Part shown: in pieces, positions 17,867 to 24,895 of the stretch
How positions within the stretch are numbered: the stretch's first letter is position 1
Layout of the letters: each line of letters begins with the position of its first letter
NCBI RefSeq assembly: GCF_900313065.1
Contig: NZ_OMPU01000005.1
Span: 72,224 to 136,223, forward strand
DNA length: 64,000 nucleotides
Direction of reading: 5' to 3'
Source: Kiloniella sp. EL199
GTDB taxonomy: Bacteria; Pseudomonadota; Alphaproteobacteria; Kiloniellales; Kiloniellaceae
The notes under the pieces: model-generated
Database searches by the model: none
Told to the model about the DNA's origin: nothing
What the model saw: the letters and a program-made list of their open reading frames with translations, nothing else
Position numbers and translations under genes: made by a program

Positions 17867-18757
17867 TTAAGATCCAGTTGAAGCCGTTGCGACAGCGGGA
17901 ACAGAGTTTAGACCCCAGTCATAAGTATGATTTTCGATAGAGCGAATCTTCATGAGTTCTTTCTGGCGTTCTTTCGATGCATAGGTGCGCAAATGATCCA
18001 ATACTGCCGCATCGCTGCCGCCAAAGTCTTCTTTGAACCAGACATAAATACTGGAAACAATTGCTTCGTTATTCTCGCCAATACTCACTGCTCGGGAATG
18101 ATCAATAAAGCGCCGGGCCGCAGCCGTTAGCTGAGCGTCGTGTTCCACGGCGGTGATAACTTCTTTTGGTAAATCAGGACAGCCTAGGGATGCACAGTTG
18201 AGAGCATAATGAATGCGGGGATCCTTCCAGCCCGGACGCAGAATACCGTGTTCAATATCATTGAGGGAGACTTTCTCTCCTTCGATGCGGAGGAGCTTTT
18301 TACCCCAGGGACCGGATGCGAAGAGCCCGGGAGAAATATTGATATCTCGGATACTTTCAACAGGCATGTGCTCCAGAATCAGATTTACGGTTGTTGCATT
18401 GTAGAGATTAATCCAATAGGCAAGTTGTTGATTTCTGTTGAGGTTGCTGACTTGGATACCCTGCAGATATTTAAGATGTTCTTTGAGTGCCAGTCGATCT
18501 TCGAAGCTAACTCTGTGATAGGCTATACGCGCGATGCCGTCATAGTTTTCTTCGCGGTATTTCTGGATGAAGGTAGCCCATTCATTCTGATTGACCGTTT
18601 CGGTGCTTTCAGTGTTAAAATCTGCCCAACGAGGAATAAGATTGGAATTTGGGGCAAAAAGCGACTCGAGGGGACTGAAGCCACTGGTGAATACCAGTAT
18701 TGTTAAGGCCAGGGGCACAGCCAGTTGCCTAGAGAATCTCTGTGTAAAACTGGCCAT
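17867..18757 (-). CDS. DUF547 domain-containing protein, exported
   Basis: 296 residues with an N-terminal hydrophobic signal or anchor (LAVPLALTILVFTSGFSPL). The DUF547 core runs about 85-235: QQLAYWINLYNATTVNLILEH, the KVSLNDIEHGILRP segment, RIHYALNCASLGCPDLP, and IYVWFKEDFGG. The family contains conserved Cys/His residues, but its activity is not established. The gene converges on rplS. It has no operon partner, and an unusually long leader region separates it from leuC. Confidence 0.88.
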   Translation of the reverse strand: MASFTQRFSRQLAVPLALTILVFTSGFSPLESLFAPNSNLIPRWADFNTESTETVNQNEWATFIQKYREENYDGIARIAYHRVSFEDRLALKEHLKYLQGIQVSNLNRNQQLAYWINLYNATTVNLILEHMPVESIRDINISPGLFASGPWGKKLLRIEGEKVSLNDIEHGILRPGWKDPRIHYALNCASLGCPDLPKEVITAVEHDAQLTAAARRFIDHSRAVSIGENNEAIVSSIYVWFKEDFGGSDAAVLDHLRTYASKERQKELMKIRSIENHTYDWGLNSVPAVATASTGS

Positions 18758-19267
18758 ATAAATAAACTCCCATTTTTACCTAAAAATTAAATGAAAACCT
18801 AGTTTGAAACACATTGTCATAAACTTATGTACTTATTATGGGCAAACTGAGGCCATTTGGTGAGTGTTCGTCCAGTAACAATCCTGTGGCATAAATGGTC
18901 AATATTCGTGAAAATAGTTGGTAATTATATGTTCTCGCAGCGATTTTTCCTCACAGAGAGCTCACTTTTTTCGTGAAGGGAATAGGGCGTAAAAACAGTG
19001 ATTTTTTGAAAATTGCACAATTTCGTTCTGTATAAAGTATGTGATTTACAGTCCAAAAGTGAAATTTTCTTATAGAATCGTCATAAAAACAGATTCAATC
19101 GTTCTAAAGGACTTTTCGCCGCACTGCGGAAGCGCTATGCTCCGCGCGAAACTAGTAAGAAGACTGCTTGGCCGTTGTCGGAGGTCTAGCCTCGTTGACA
19201 GAACCTGTTTATGGCGGGAATAGCCACTTTAAAAATATGCAGTTAAATATACAAGGACGATGTTAGG
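18758..19267. promoter_or_regulatory. 510-bp intergenic region upstream of leuC
   Basis: Divergent region between the DUF547 gene and leuC. Bases up to about 19100 are very AT-rich. From about 19112 to 19225 composition shifts to GC-balanced and pairs with itself (see the candidate RNA). The leuC ribosome-binding site is in ACAAGGACGATGTTAGG. No protein gene is convincing here. Confidence 0.5.
19112..19221 (+). ncRNA. Candidate structured leader RNA before leuC
   Basis: Pairings found by eye. The closing stem is TTTTCGCC (19113-19120) with GGCGGGAA (19213-19220), including two G-U pairs. Hairpin GCGGA/TCCGC spans 19126-19145. A second arm is CGA-AA-CTAG (19147-19155) with CTAG-CC-TCG (19186-19194). 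Together they form a three-way-junction-like fold about 110 nt long, ending 47 nt before leuC. I cannot match it to a named riboswitch, 6S RNA or attenuator. It could be a leu-operon leader or an independent small RNA. Confidence 0.35.
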
Positions 19268-20674
19268 ATGAGTAACCCGCGTACCCTTTTCGAAAAGATT
19301 TGGGATAGCCATCTGGTTGACCGTCAGGAAGACGGCACCTGTTTGCTTTATATTGATCGCCATCTGGTACACGAAGTCACAAGCCCGCAGGCGTTTGAAG
19401 GACTTCGTATGGCTGGCCGTAAAGTTCGCCGCCCGGAAAACACACTTGCTGTTCCCGATCACAACGTACCAACGTCTGGTCGGGCACAGGGAATCGCTGA
19501 CGAAGAAAGCCGCATTCAGGTTGAAACGCTTTCCAGTAACTGTGAAGAGTTTGGCGTACAGCTTTTTGGTATGGATGATGTTCGCCAAGGCGTTGTACAC
19601 ATCATCGGCCCAGAGCAGGGCTTTACCCTACCGGGAATGACAATTGTTTGTGGTGATAGCCACACGGCGACGCACGGTGCTTTCGGTTCTCTTGCCTTTG
19701 GTATCGGAACATCCGAAGTTGAACACGTTCTGGCGACGCAAACGCTGATCCAAAAACCAGCCAAAACAATGCGTATCACTGTTGAAGGTGATTTATTGCC
19801 GGGCGTTACCGCGAAAGACATGGTGCTGCATATCATTGGTGTAATCGGTACTGCGGGTGGTACAGGCTATGTGATCGAATATGCTGGTGAAGCCATGCGC
19901 AAGCTTTCCATGGAAGGCCGTATGACGATCTGTAACATGTCAATCGAAGCTGGCGCGCGCGCAGGCCTGATTGCTCCTGATGAAATAACATTCGAATATA
20001 TCAAAGGCCGCCCAATGGCCCCGAAGGCGGGTAACTGGGAACAGGCTGTTGAATATTGGAAAACACTACCTTCTGACGAAGGTGCGACCTATGACAAGGA
20101 AGTTGTCATCAAGGCTGCGGATATCGAGCCACAGGTTACCTGGGGCACATCGCCGGAAGATGTTGTTGGCATTTCAGCGGTTGTTCCTGCGCCATCTGAT
20201 GGACGTGACGAAAACAAAAAATCTGCAATTGAGCGTTCTCTTGAGTATATGGATCTCAAAGCAGGTCAGGCGATCAAAGATATTGCCATTGATAAAGTCT
20301 TTATCGGATCTTGCACCAACGGTCGCATCGAAGATTTACGTGAAGTGGCACGTATCGCAAAAGGCCGTAAGGTTTCCGACAGTGTTTATGCCATGATTGT
20401 TCCCGGATCTGGATTGGTTAAAATTCAGGCGGAAGAAGAAGGTCTGGATGAGATCTTTACAGAAGCAGGTTTTGACTGGCGTGAACCCGGTTGTTCCATG
20501 TGTCTGGCGATGAATGCTGACCGTCTGTCACCGGGCGAACGCTGTGCGTCCACATCAAACCGTAACTTCGAAGGCCGTCAGGGCCGTGGTGGTCGTACGC
20601 ATCTGGTAAGCCCGGCTATGGCGGCTGTTGCTGCAATCGCTGGTCACTTCGATGATGTTCGCAAATACGATTAA
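19268..20674 (+). CDS. leuC: 3-isopropylmalate dehydratase large subunit
   Basis: 468 residues, [4Fe-4S] aconitase-family subunit that isomerises 2- to 3-isopropylmalate in leucine synthesis. Cluster cysteines are in GSCTNGR (about 348) and [10 protein letters not shown] (about 411); [14 protein letters not shown] is the substrate loop. [12 protein letters not shown] is a typical LeuC beginning. It forms an operon with leuD 17 bp downstream. Confidence 0.98.
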   Translation: MSNPRTLFEKIWDSHLVDRQEDGTCLLYIDRHLVHEVTSPQAFEGLRMAGRKVRRPENTLAVPDHNVPTSGRAQGIADEESRIQVETLSSNCEEFGVQLFGMDDVRQGVVHIIGPEQGFTLPGMTIVCGDSHTATHGAFGSLAFGIGTSEVEHVLATQTLIQKPAKTMRITVEGDLLPGVTAKDMVLHIIGVIGTAGGTGYVIEYAGEAMRKLSMEGRMTICNMSIEAGARAGLIAPDEITFEYIKGRPMAPKAGNWEQAVEYWKTLPSDEGATYDKEVVIKAADIEPQVTWGTSPEDVVGISAVVPAPSDGRDENKKSAIERSLEYMDLKAGQAIKDIAIDKVFIGSCTNGRIEDLREVARIAKGRKVSDSVYAMIVPGSGLVKIQAEEEGLDEIFTEAGFDWREPGCSMCLAMNADRLSPGERCASTSNRNFEGRQGRGGRTHLVSPAMAAVAAIAGHFDDVRKYD

Positions 20675-20691
20675 GCAAAGGAATACAGAGA

Positions 20692-21294
20692 ATGGATAAG
20701 TTTACATCACTCACCTCTGTGGCGGCTCCCTTGCCATTGGTGAACATCGATACGGATATGATTATTCCAAAGCAGTTTTTAAAAACTGTGAAGCGCACAG
20801 GCCTGAAAGCTGGTTTGTTCTATGAATTACGTACAGATGAAGACGGTAATCCCGTTGATTTCGTTCTGGATGAACCCGCCTATAAAGAAGCGAAAATTCT
20901 GGTAACTGGCGACAATTTCGGTTGTGGTTCTTCTCGTGAACATGCGCCGTGGGCCCTTTTGGATCAGGGCATTCGCTGCGTTATTGCGCCAAGCTTTGCG
21001 GATATTTTTTATAACAACTGCTTCAAGAACGGTATCTTGCCAATTGCCTTGCCACAGGAAGAGGTGGACAAGTTGATGGATGATGCAAAACGCGGTTCCA
21101 ATGCTATTGTTTCTGTGGATCTGGTTGCCCAGGAAATTAAAGGCCCGGATGGCGGTACAATCTCTTTTGAGGTTGATGCTCATCGCAAACACTGTTTGTT
21201 GAACGGCTTGGATGATATTGGCCAGACTTTTGAAAAGTCCGCGCAGATAGATCAGTTTGAAAATCAGCGTAAAGCGACACAGCCTTGGCTGTAA
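20692..21294 (+). CDS. leuD: 3-isopropylmalate dehydratase small subunit
   Basis: 200 residues, the swivel domain that completes the LeuCD active site. The motifs [13 protein letters not shown] near the N-terminus and [15 protein letters not shown] (about 80) are diagnostic. It follows leuC by 17 bp and is closed by a strong terminator at 21302. Confidence 0.97.
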   Translation: MDKFTSLTSVAAPLPLVNIDTDMIIPKQFLKTVKRTGLKAGLFYELRTDEDGNPVDFVLDEPAYKEAKILVTGDNFGCGSSREHAPWALLDQGIRCVIAPSFADIFYNNCFKNGILPIALPQEEVDKLMDDAKRGSNAIVSVDLVAQEIKGPDGGTISFEVDAHRKHCLLNGLDDIGQTFEKSAQIDQFENQRKATQPWL

Positions 21295-21301
21295 TGATTT
21301 G

Positions 21302-21330
21302 ATGAGGGCCATAACTGGCCCTCATTTTTT
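21302..21330 (+). terminator. Rho-independent terminator after leuD
   Basis: Ten-bp stem ATGAGGGCCA with its complement, loop TAAC, then TTTTT, seven bases past the leuD stop. It implies that leuB has its own promoter or depends on read-through. Confidence 0.93.
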
Positions 21331-21435
21331 GTGAAAAGGCACTGGGATATTATTGAAAATATCTCAAAAGGCCTGTGTTTATAGAAAGACTGGCAATCGC
21401 CAGTCTTATCTTTGTAAAAATTCGGAAGAAGAAAC

Positions 21436-22548
21436 ATGGCATCTAATAAAAATCTATTGATTCTCCCCGGGGATGGAATCGGTCCTGAAGTTATGCGCGA
21501 AGTGCGTCGCGTTGTCGATTGGATGGACAAGCGTCGCGCAGTGACATTTGATATCGACGAAGATCTGGTCGGTGGTTCTGCAATTGACAAACACGGTGTT
21601 CCCCTGGCTGACGAAACAATGGATAAGGCGATGGAAGCCGATGCCGTGTTATTGGGTGCTGTGGGTGGTCCACAGTGGGATAATCTTGATTTTTCCATCA
21701 AGCCTGAACGTGGTCTCCTTCGCCTGCGTAAGGAAATGGAACTCTTTGCCAATTTACGTCCGGCACTTTGTTTTGATGCTTTGGTTGATTCTTCATCCCT
21801 AAAGCCAGAACTGGTTTCCGGTTTGGACATTATGATCGTGCGTGAACTTACGGGTGGAGTTTACTTTGGTGAGCCACGCGGGATCGAAGACCTTGGCAAT
21901 GGTGAGCGTCGCGGTATCAACACGCAAGTTTACACAACATCTGAAATTCGCCGTGTTGCCGAAGTTGCTTTCGATCTGGCTCGCAAGCGCGACAGCCGGG
22001 TCTGTTCTGTTGAAAAAGCCAATGTTATGGAATCAGGCCTGTTGTGGCGTGAAGAAGTGACCAAGCTACATGGTGAAGGCTTTGACGATGTTGAACTGTC
22101 TCACATGTATGCTGATAACTGTTCAATGCAGTTGGTACGTACGCCAAAACAGTTCGATGTTATTCTGACTGATAATCTTTTTGGTGACATGCTCTCTGAT
22201 ACAGCGGCAATGCTGACTGGGTCACTTGGTATGCTGCCATCTGCATCTTTGGGTGCGACAGACGAAACAGGTCGTCGCAAAGCAATGTACGAGCCTGTAC
22301 ACGGTTCTGCACCGGATATCGCGGGAGAAAACAAAGCCAACCCGCTGGCGACCATTCTCTCCTTTGCCATGAACCTGCGCTATTCTTTCGACATGGGTGA
22401 TGAAGCTGATCTGATTGAAAACGGCGTAAACAAAGTTCTGGCATCTGGCAAGCGCACAGGTGATATCATGGCTGCTGGGTGTGAAATCGTCTCCACCGAA
22501 GGTATGGGCGATGCTCTTCTTCGCGCTTTGGATGAACAGGCTGCTTAA
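21436..22548 (+). CDS. leuB: 3-isopropylmalate dehydrogenase
   Basis: 370 residues, NAD-dependent oxidative decarboxylation of 3-isopropylmalate. Family signatures are [11 protein letters not shown] at the start, the [14 protein letters not shown] loop, and the metal/substrate segment [38 protein letters not shown] precedes the ATG. It is separated from leuCD by a terminator, so it may be a distinct transcript. Confidence 0.97.
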   Translation: MASNKNLLILPGDGIGPEVMREVRRVVDWMDKRRAVTFDIDEDLVGGSAIDKHGVPLADETMDKAMEADAVLLGAVGGPQWDNLDFSIKPERGLLRLRKEMELFANLRPALCFDALVDSSSLKPELVSGLDIMIVRELTGGVYFGEPRGIEDLGNGERRGINTQVYTTSEIRRVAEVAFDLARKRDSRVCSVEKANVMESGLLWREEVTKLHGEGFDDVELSHMYADNCSMQLVRTPKQFDVILTDNLFGDMLSDTAAMLTGSLGMLPSASLGATDETGRRKAMYEPVHGSAPDIAGENKANPLATILSFAMNLRYSFDMGDEADLIENGVNKVLASGKRTGDIMAAGCEIVSTEGMGDALLRALDEQAA

Positions 22549-22578
22549 GTTAACAGGAGCGTAAATTTGTTTTTTGGA

Positions 22579-22601
22579 TCTCTTGTTGTACAAACAAGAG
22601 A
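22579..22601 (+). repeat. Hairpin after leuB
   Basis: Nine-bp arms TCTCTTGTT and complement with a 5-nt loop, 30 bp after the leuB stop. It lacks a downstream T-run on the plus strand, so it is a weak terminator or an mRNA 3'-end structure. Confidence 0.45.
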
Positions 22602-22681
22602 ATCTAGAATTTCATTGTTGACCGATGAGATAAAGCTGATTAGGTTTACGCCCGAGTTAAATCCCGAGTGGAATAGAGTTC

Positions 22682-22843
22682 ATGTTTAATAACGTTGTAC
22701 ATATGGCACCGCGCGCTGCACACACTGCGAAGTCTCTTCGTCGTGCGTTCACTGCTGCGCGTCCAGTTGTAACAACTACATGGACTACGATTACCAGCAC
22801 GCCTGTCAAAACCATGAAGGTTAAGATGGGCGACAGTAGGTAA
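22682..22843 (+). CDS. Small basic protein, 53 aa, unknown
   Basis: ATG 22682 to TAA 22843 encodes 53 residues beginning MFNNVVHMAPRAAHTAKSLR and ending KMGDSR. It is strongly basic (nine Arg/Lys against one Asp), with a central Thr/Val-rich stretch (RPVVTTTWTTITSTPV). Codons are GC-richer at third positions than the surrounding intergenic DNA, and a strong terminator follows 25 bp after the stop. Both features argue for a real gene. A second ATG lies at 22703. The GGAA before 22682 is a weak ribosome-binding site. I do not recognise the family. Confidence 0.5.
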   Translation: MFNNVVHMAPRAAHTAKSLRRAFTAARPVVTTTWTTITSTPVKTMKVKMGDSR

Positions 22844-22867
22844 ACCCTCTCGGGAATAAAGGCTGAT

Positions 22868-22902
22868 AAAAGGGCCGTCCCATTGAGGGGCGGCCCTTTT
22901 TC
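22868..22902 (+). terminator. Rho-independent terminator
   Basis: Stem AAAAGGGCCG/CGGCCCTTTT with a 13-nt loop followed by T residues, downstream of the 53-residue ORF and upstream of asd. It separates asd from the leu genes. Confidence 0.92.
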
Positions 22903-22998
22903 TTTAGGGCTTCTGTCACTACTTCTGAGGTGGTGAGGATGAGAAGATTTTTGAAACGGTCCTTTGGACCAGTAACTGAAAGAGCATAGGCTAAAGCC

Positions 22999-24015
22999 AT
23001 GGGTCACAAGATTGCAGTAATGGGCGCAACAGGCGCCGTAGGTCGTGAAGTTCTAACAACTTTGTCCGAGCGCGGGTTCGATATCAACAATATCACCGTT
23101 CTTGCGTCTAGCCGTTCGACCGGTACCAAAGTTTCTTTCGGTGAAGAAGGTGAACTAACCGTTCAAAACCTTGCTGACTTTGACTTCAATGGCATCGATA
23201 TTGTGTTGTCATCACCAGGTGGTGCCGTATCTGCAGAATATTCACCAAAAGCGGCTGCGGCGGGTGCTGTTGTAATCGATAACACTTCCTACTTCCGTAT
23301 GGATCCGGATGTTCCTTTGATTGTGCCTGAAGTTAACCCGGAAGCTTTGGCTGGTTATAAAAAACGTAACATCATTGCCAACCCGAACTGTTCAACTATT
23401 CAGATGGTTCACGTACTCAAGCCGTTACACGAGCTAGGCTTGATCAAACGTGTGGTTGTTTCCACATACCAAGCGGTTTCAGGTTCTGGTAAGGATGCCA
23501 TGGACGAGCTGTTTAATCAGACACGCGGTATTTTTGTGAACGATCCTGTGAAGAAAGAATGCTTCACCAAGCAGATTGCTTTTAACGTTATTCCACACAT
23601 TGATGTCTTCATGGAAGATGGCTACACTAAAGAAGAGTGGAAGATGATGGTCGAGACCAAAAAGATTCTCGATCCAAAAATCAAGGTAACAGCAACTTGT
23701 GTGCGTGTGCCTGTTTTCATTGGTCACTCCGAAGCTGTTTCTATCGAGTTCGAAAAAGAAGTGACTGTTGAGCAGGCTCGTGAAGCGTTGAAGGACACGC
23801 CCGGTATTTCCGTAATCGATTATCGTCAGGATGAAGGTTATGTCACTCCGCAAGAAGCGCAGGGCGAAGATCCAACTTTTGTGAGCCGTATTCGTGTTGA
23901 TCCAACCGTTGAAAACGGTCTGAGTTTGTGGATTGTCGCTGACAATCTACGTAAGGGCGCGGCCCTTAACGCAGTTCAAATTGCTGAACTGCTTATTAAG
24001 GATCATCTCAGCTAA
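22999..24015 (+). CDS. asd: Aspartate-semialdehyde dehydrogenase
   Basis: 338 residues, NADPH-dependent reduction of aspartyl phosphate, feeding lysine/DAP, threonine and methionine. NADP-binding GATGAVGREVL, catalytic Cys in NPNCSTIQMV (about 131), and the RVPVFIGHSEAVSIEF segment with the proton-relay His are present. It is followed by the four-copy terminator array. Confidence 0.97.
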   Translation: MGHKIAVMGATGAVGREVLTTLSERGFDINNITVLASSRSTGTKVSFGEEGELTVQNLADFDFNGIDIVLSSPGGAVSAEYSPKAAAAGAVVIDNTSYFRMDPDVPLIVPEVNPEALAGYKKRNIIANPNCSTIQMVHVLKPLHELGLIKRVVVSTYQAVSGSGKDAMDELFNQTRGIFVNDPVKKECFTKQIAFNVIPHIDVFMEDGYTKEEWKMMVETKKILDPKIKVTATCVRVPVFIGHSEAVSIEFEKEVTVEQAREALKDTPGISVIDYRQDEGYVTPQEAQGEDPTFVSRIRVDPTVENGLSLWIVADNLRKGAALNAVQIAELLIKDHLS

Positions 24016-24054
24016 GCTGAGGTATTCCTTAATACCTTCTCTGTCGTACTTGCC

Positions 24055-24222
24055 GGGCTCGGAAATTTATTTCCGAGCCCTTTTTTATGATCACTGGTGC
24101 TCGGAAATTTATTTCCGAGCCCTCTTTTTGTGGCCACTGGCGTTCGGAAGTTTATTTCCGAGCCCTCTTTTTGTGGCCACTGGCGTTCGGAAGTTTATTT
24201 CCGTGTCTTCTTTTATGGTTAT
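24055..24222 (+). repeat. Four tandem copies of a terminator hairpin
   Basis: A 42-43-bp unit is repeated four times, with hairpin starts at about 24057, 24099, 24142 and 24184. Copy 1 is a full terminator: GGGCTCGGAAAT, its complement and six T. Copy 2 keeps CTCGGAAA/TTTCCGAG, copy 3 has one changed base (GTTCGGAAG), and copy 4 is degenerate (CGGAA/TTCCG). T-rich tracts follow each. The linker TGTGGCCACTGG between copies is nearly identical. Repeat-driven amplification of the asd terminator is the simplest reading. Confidence 0.9.
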
Positions 24223-24247
24223 TGGAATTTGTCACTCATAACAGAGC

Positions 24248-24293
24248 TTGACTCTTATTAGACTTGAGTACAAATTTAGACTGTAGTCTAAAT
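24248..24293 (+). promoter_or_regulatory. TetR promoter with palindromic operator
   Basis: A perfect palindrome, ATTTAGACT-GT-AGTCTAAAT, lies at 24274-24293, 14 bp before the TetR start. A degenerate half copy (TAGACT-TG-AGTACA) lies at about 24260-24273. TTGACT at 24248-24253 could be the -35 with TACAAA at about 24269 as -10. The operator would then cover the promoter, as expected for autorepression. Confidence 0.65.
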
Positions 24294-24307
24294 AATGAGT
24301 TATTCCT

Positions 24308-24895
24308 ATGGTCAAAAATTCTCGCCCTAAATCCCGTGATTTAATTATGGATGCTATGGAAGGCATCTTGAATCAGCATGGATTCGAGGCCGCTACGGTT
24401 GATGTGGTTATTGAAAGGTCCGGTGTAGCTCGGGGAACCTTTTATTATAATTTCCCGAGTAAGAATGCTGTTATCCACGCCTTGGCCCGACGCGCTGCGC
24501 AGCCAATGGTGACACGAGCGAGAGAAAGGCTATCAAATGATGCATCGCTATCAGAGATTTTGTCTGATATTGCGTTGGGAATAGCAGACTGGAACCAGCA
24601 ACATCCAAAGCTGGGGCGCGCTGTTTTAAGTAGCATCTATGACGAGCGCGGTGTACCCGTGCCAACTGATCCCAATAATCCGGAATCTTTTCGCAGCTTT
24701 CTTTCCGACGTTTTTTTGATGAGTCAGCAAAAGGGTGAAATTCGCGAAGATATTCCGGCCATGAACTTGTCGTTGATGTTTATTGGCATGCTTTATCAAG
24801 GATTGTTTATGTGGTTTGTCCGCCCCGATGCGGCAAATCTTCCTTTGTGGGCACAACAATCAGCCTCGCTTTTTCTGGAGGGAGTTAAGTTATGA
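24308..24895 (+). CDS. TetR/AcrR-family transcriptional regulator
   Basis: 195 residues. The N-terminal HTH (about 25-55) reads HGFEAATVDVVIERSGVARG then TFYYNFPSKNAVI, the TetR pattern. The C-terminal helical domain should bind a ligand. Its stop overlaps the start of the phosphotransferase gene (ATGA at 24892-24895), so the two form one coupled operon, most likely repressed through the palindrome at 24274. The ligand is unknown. Confidence 0.93.
   Translation: MVKNSRPKSRDLIMDAMEGILNQHGFEAATVDVVIERSGVARGTFYYNFPSKNAVIHALARRAAQPMVTRARERLSNDASLSEILSDIALGIADWNQQHPKLGRAVLSSIYDERGVPVPTDPNNPESFRSFLSDVFLMSQQKGEIREDIPAMNLSLMFIGMLYQGLFMWFVRPDAANLPLWAQQSASLFLEGVKL

Noticed and set aside
24-24241. Open frame running through the terminator array at 23933-24241
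   Set aside because: Its repeated residues come only from the tandem hairpin units; it is not a repeat protein.
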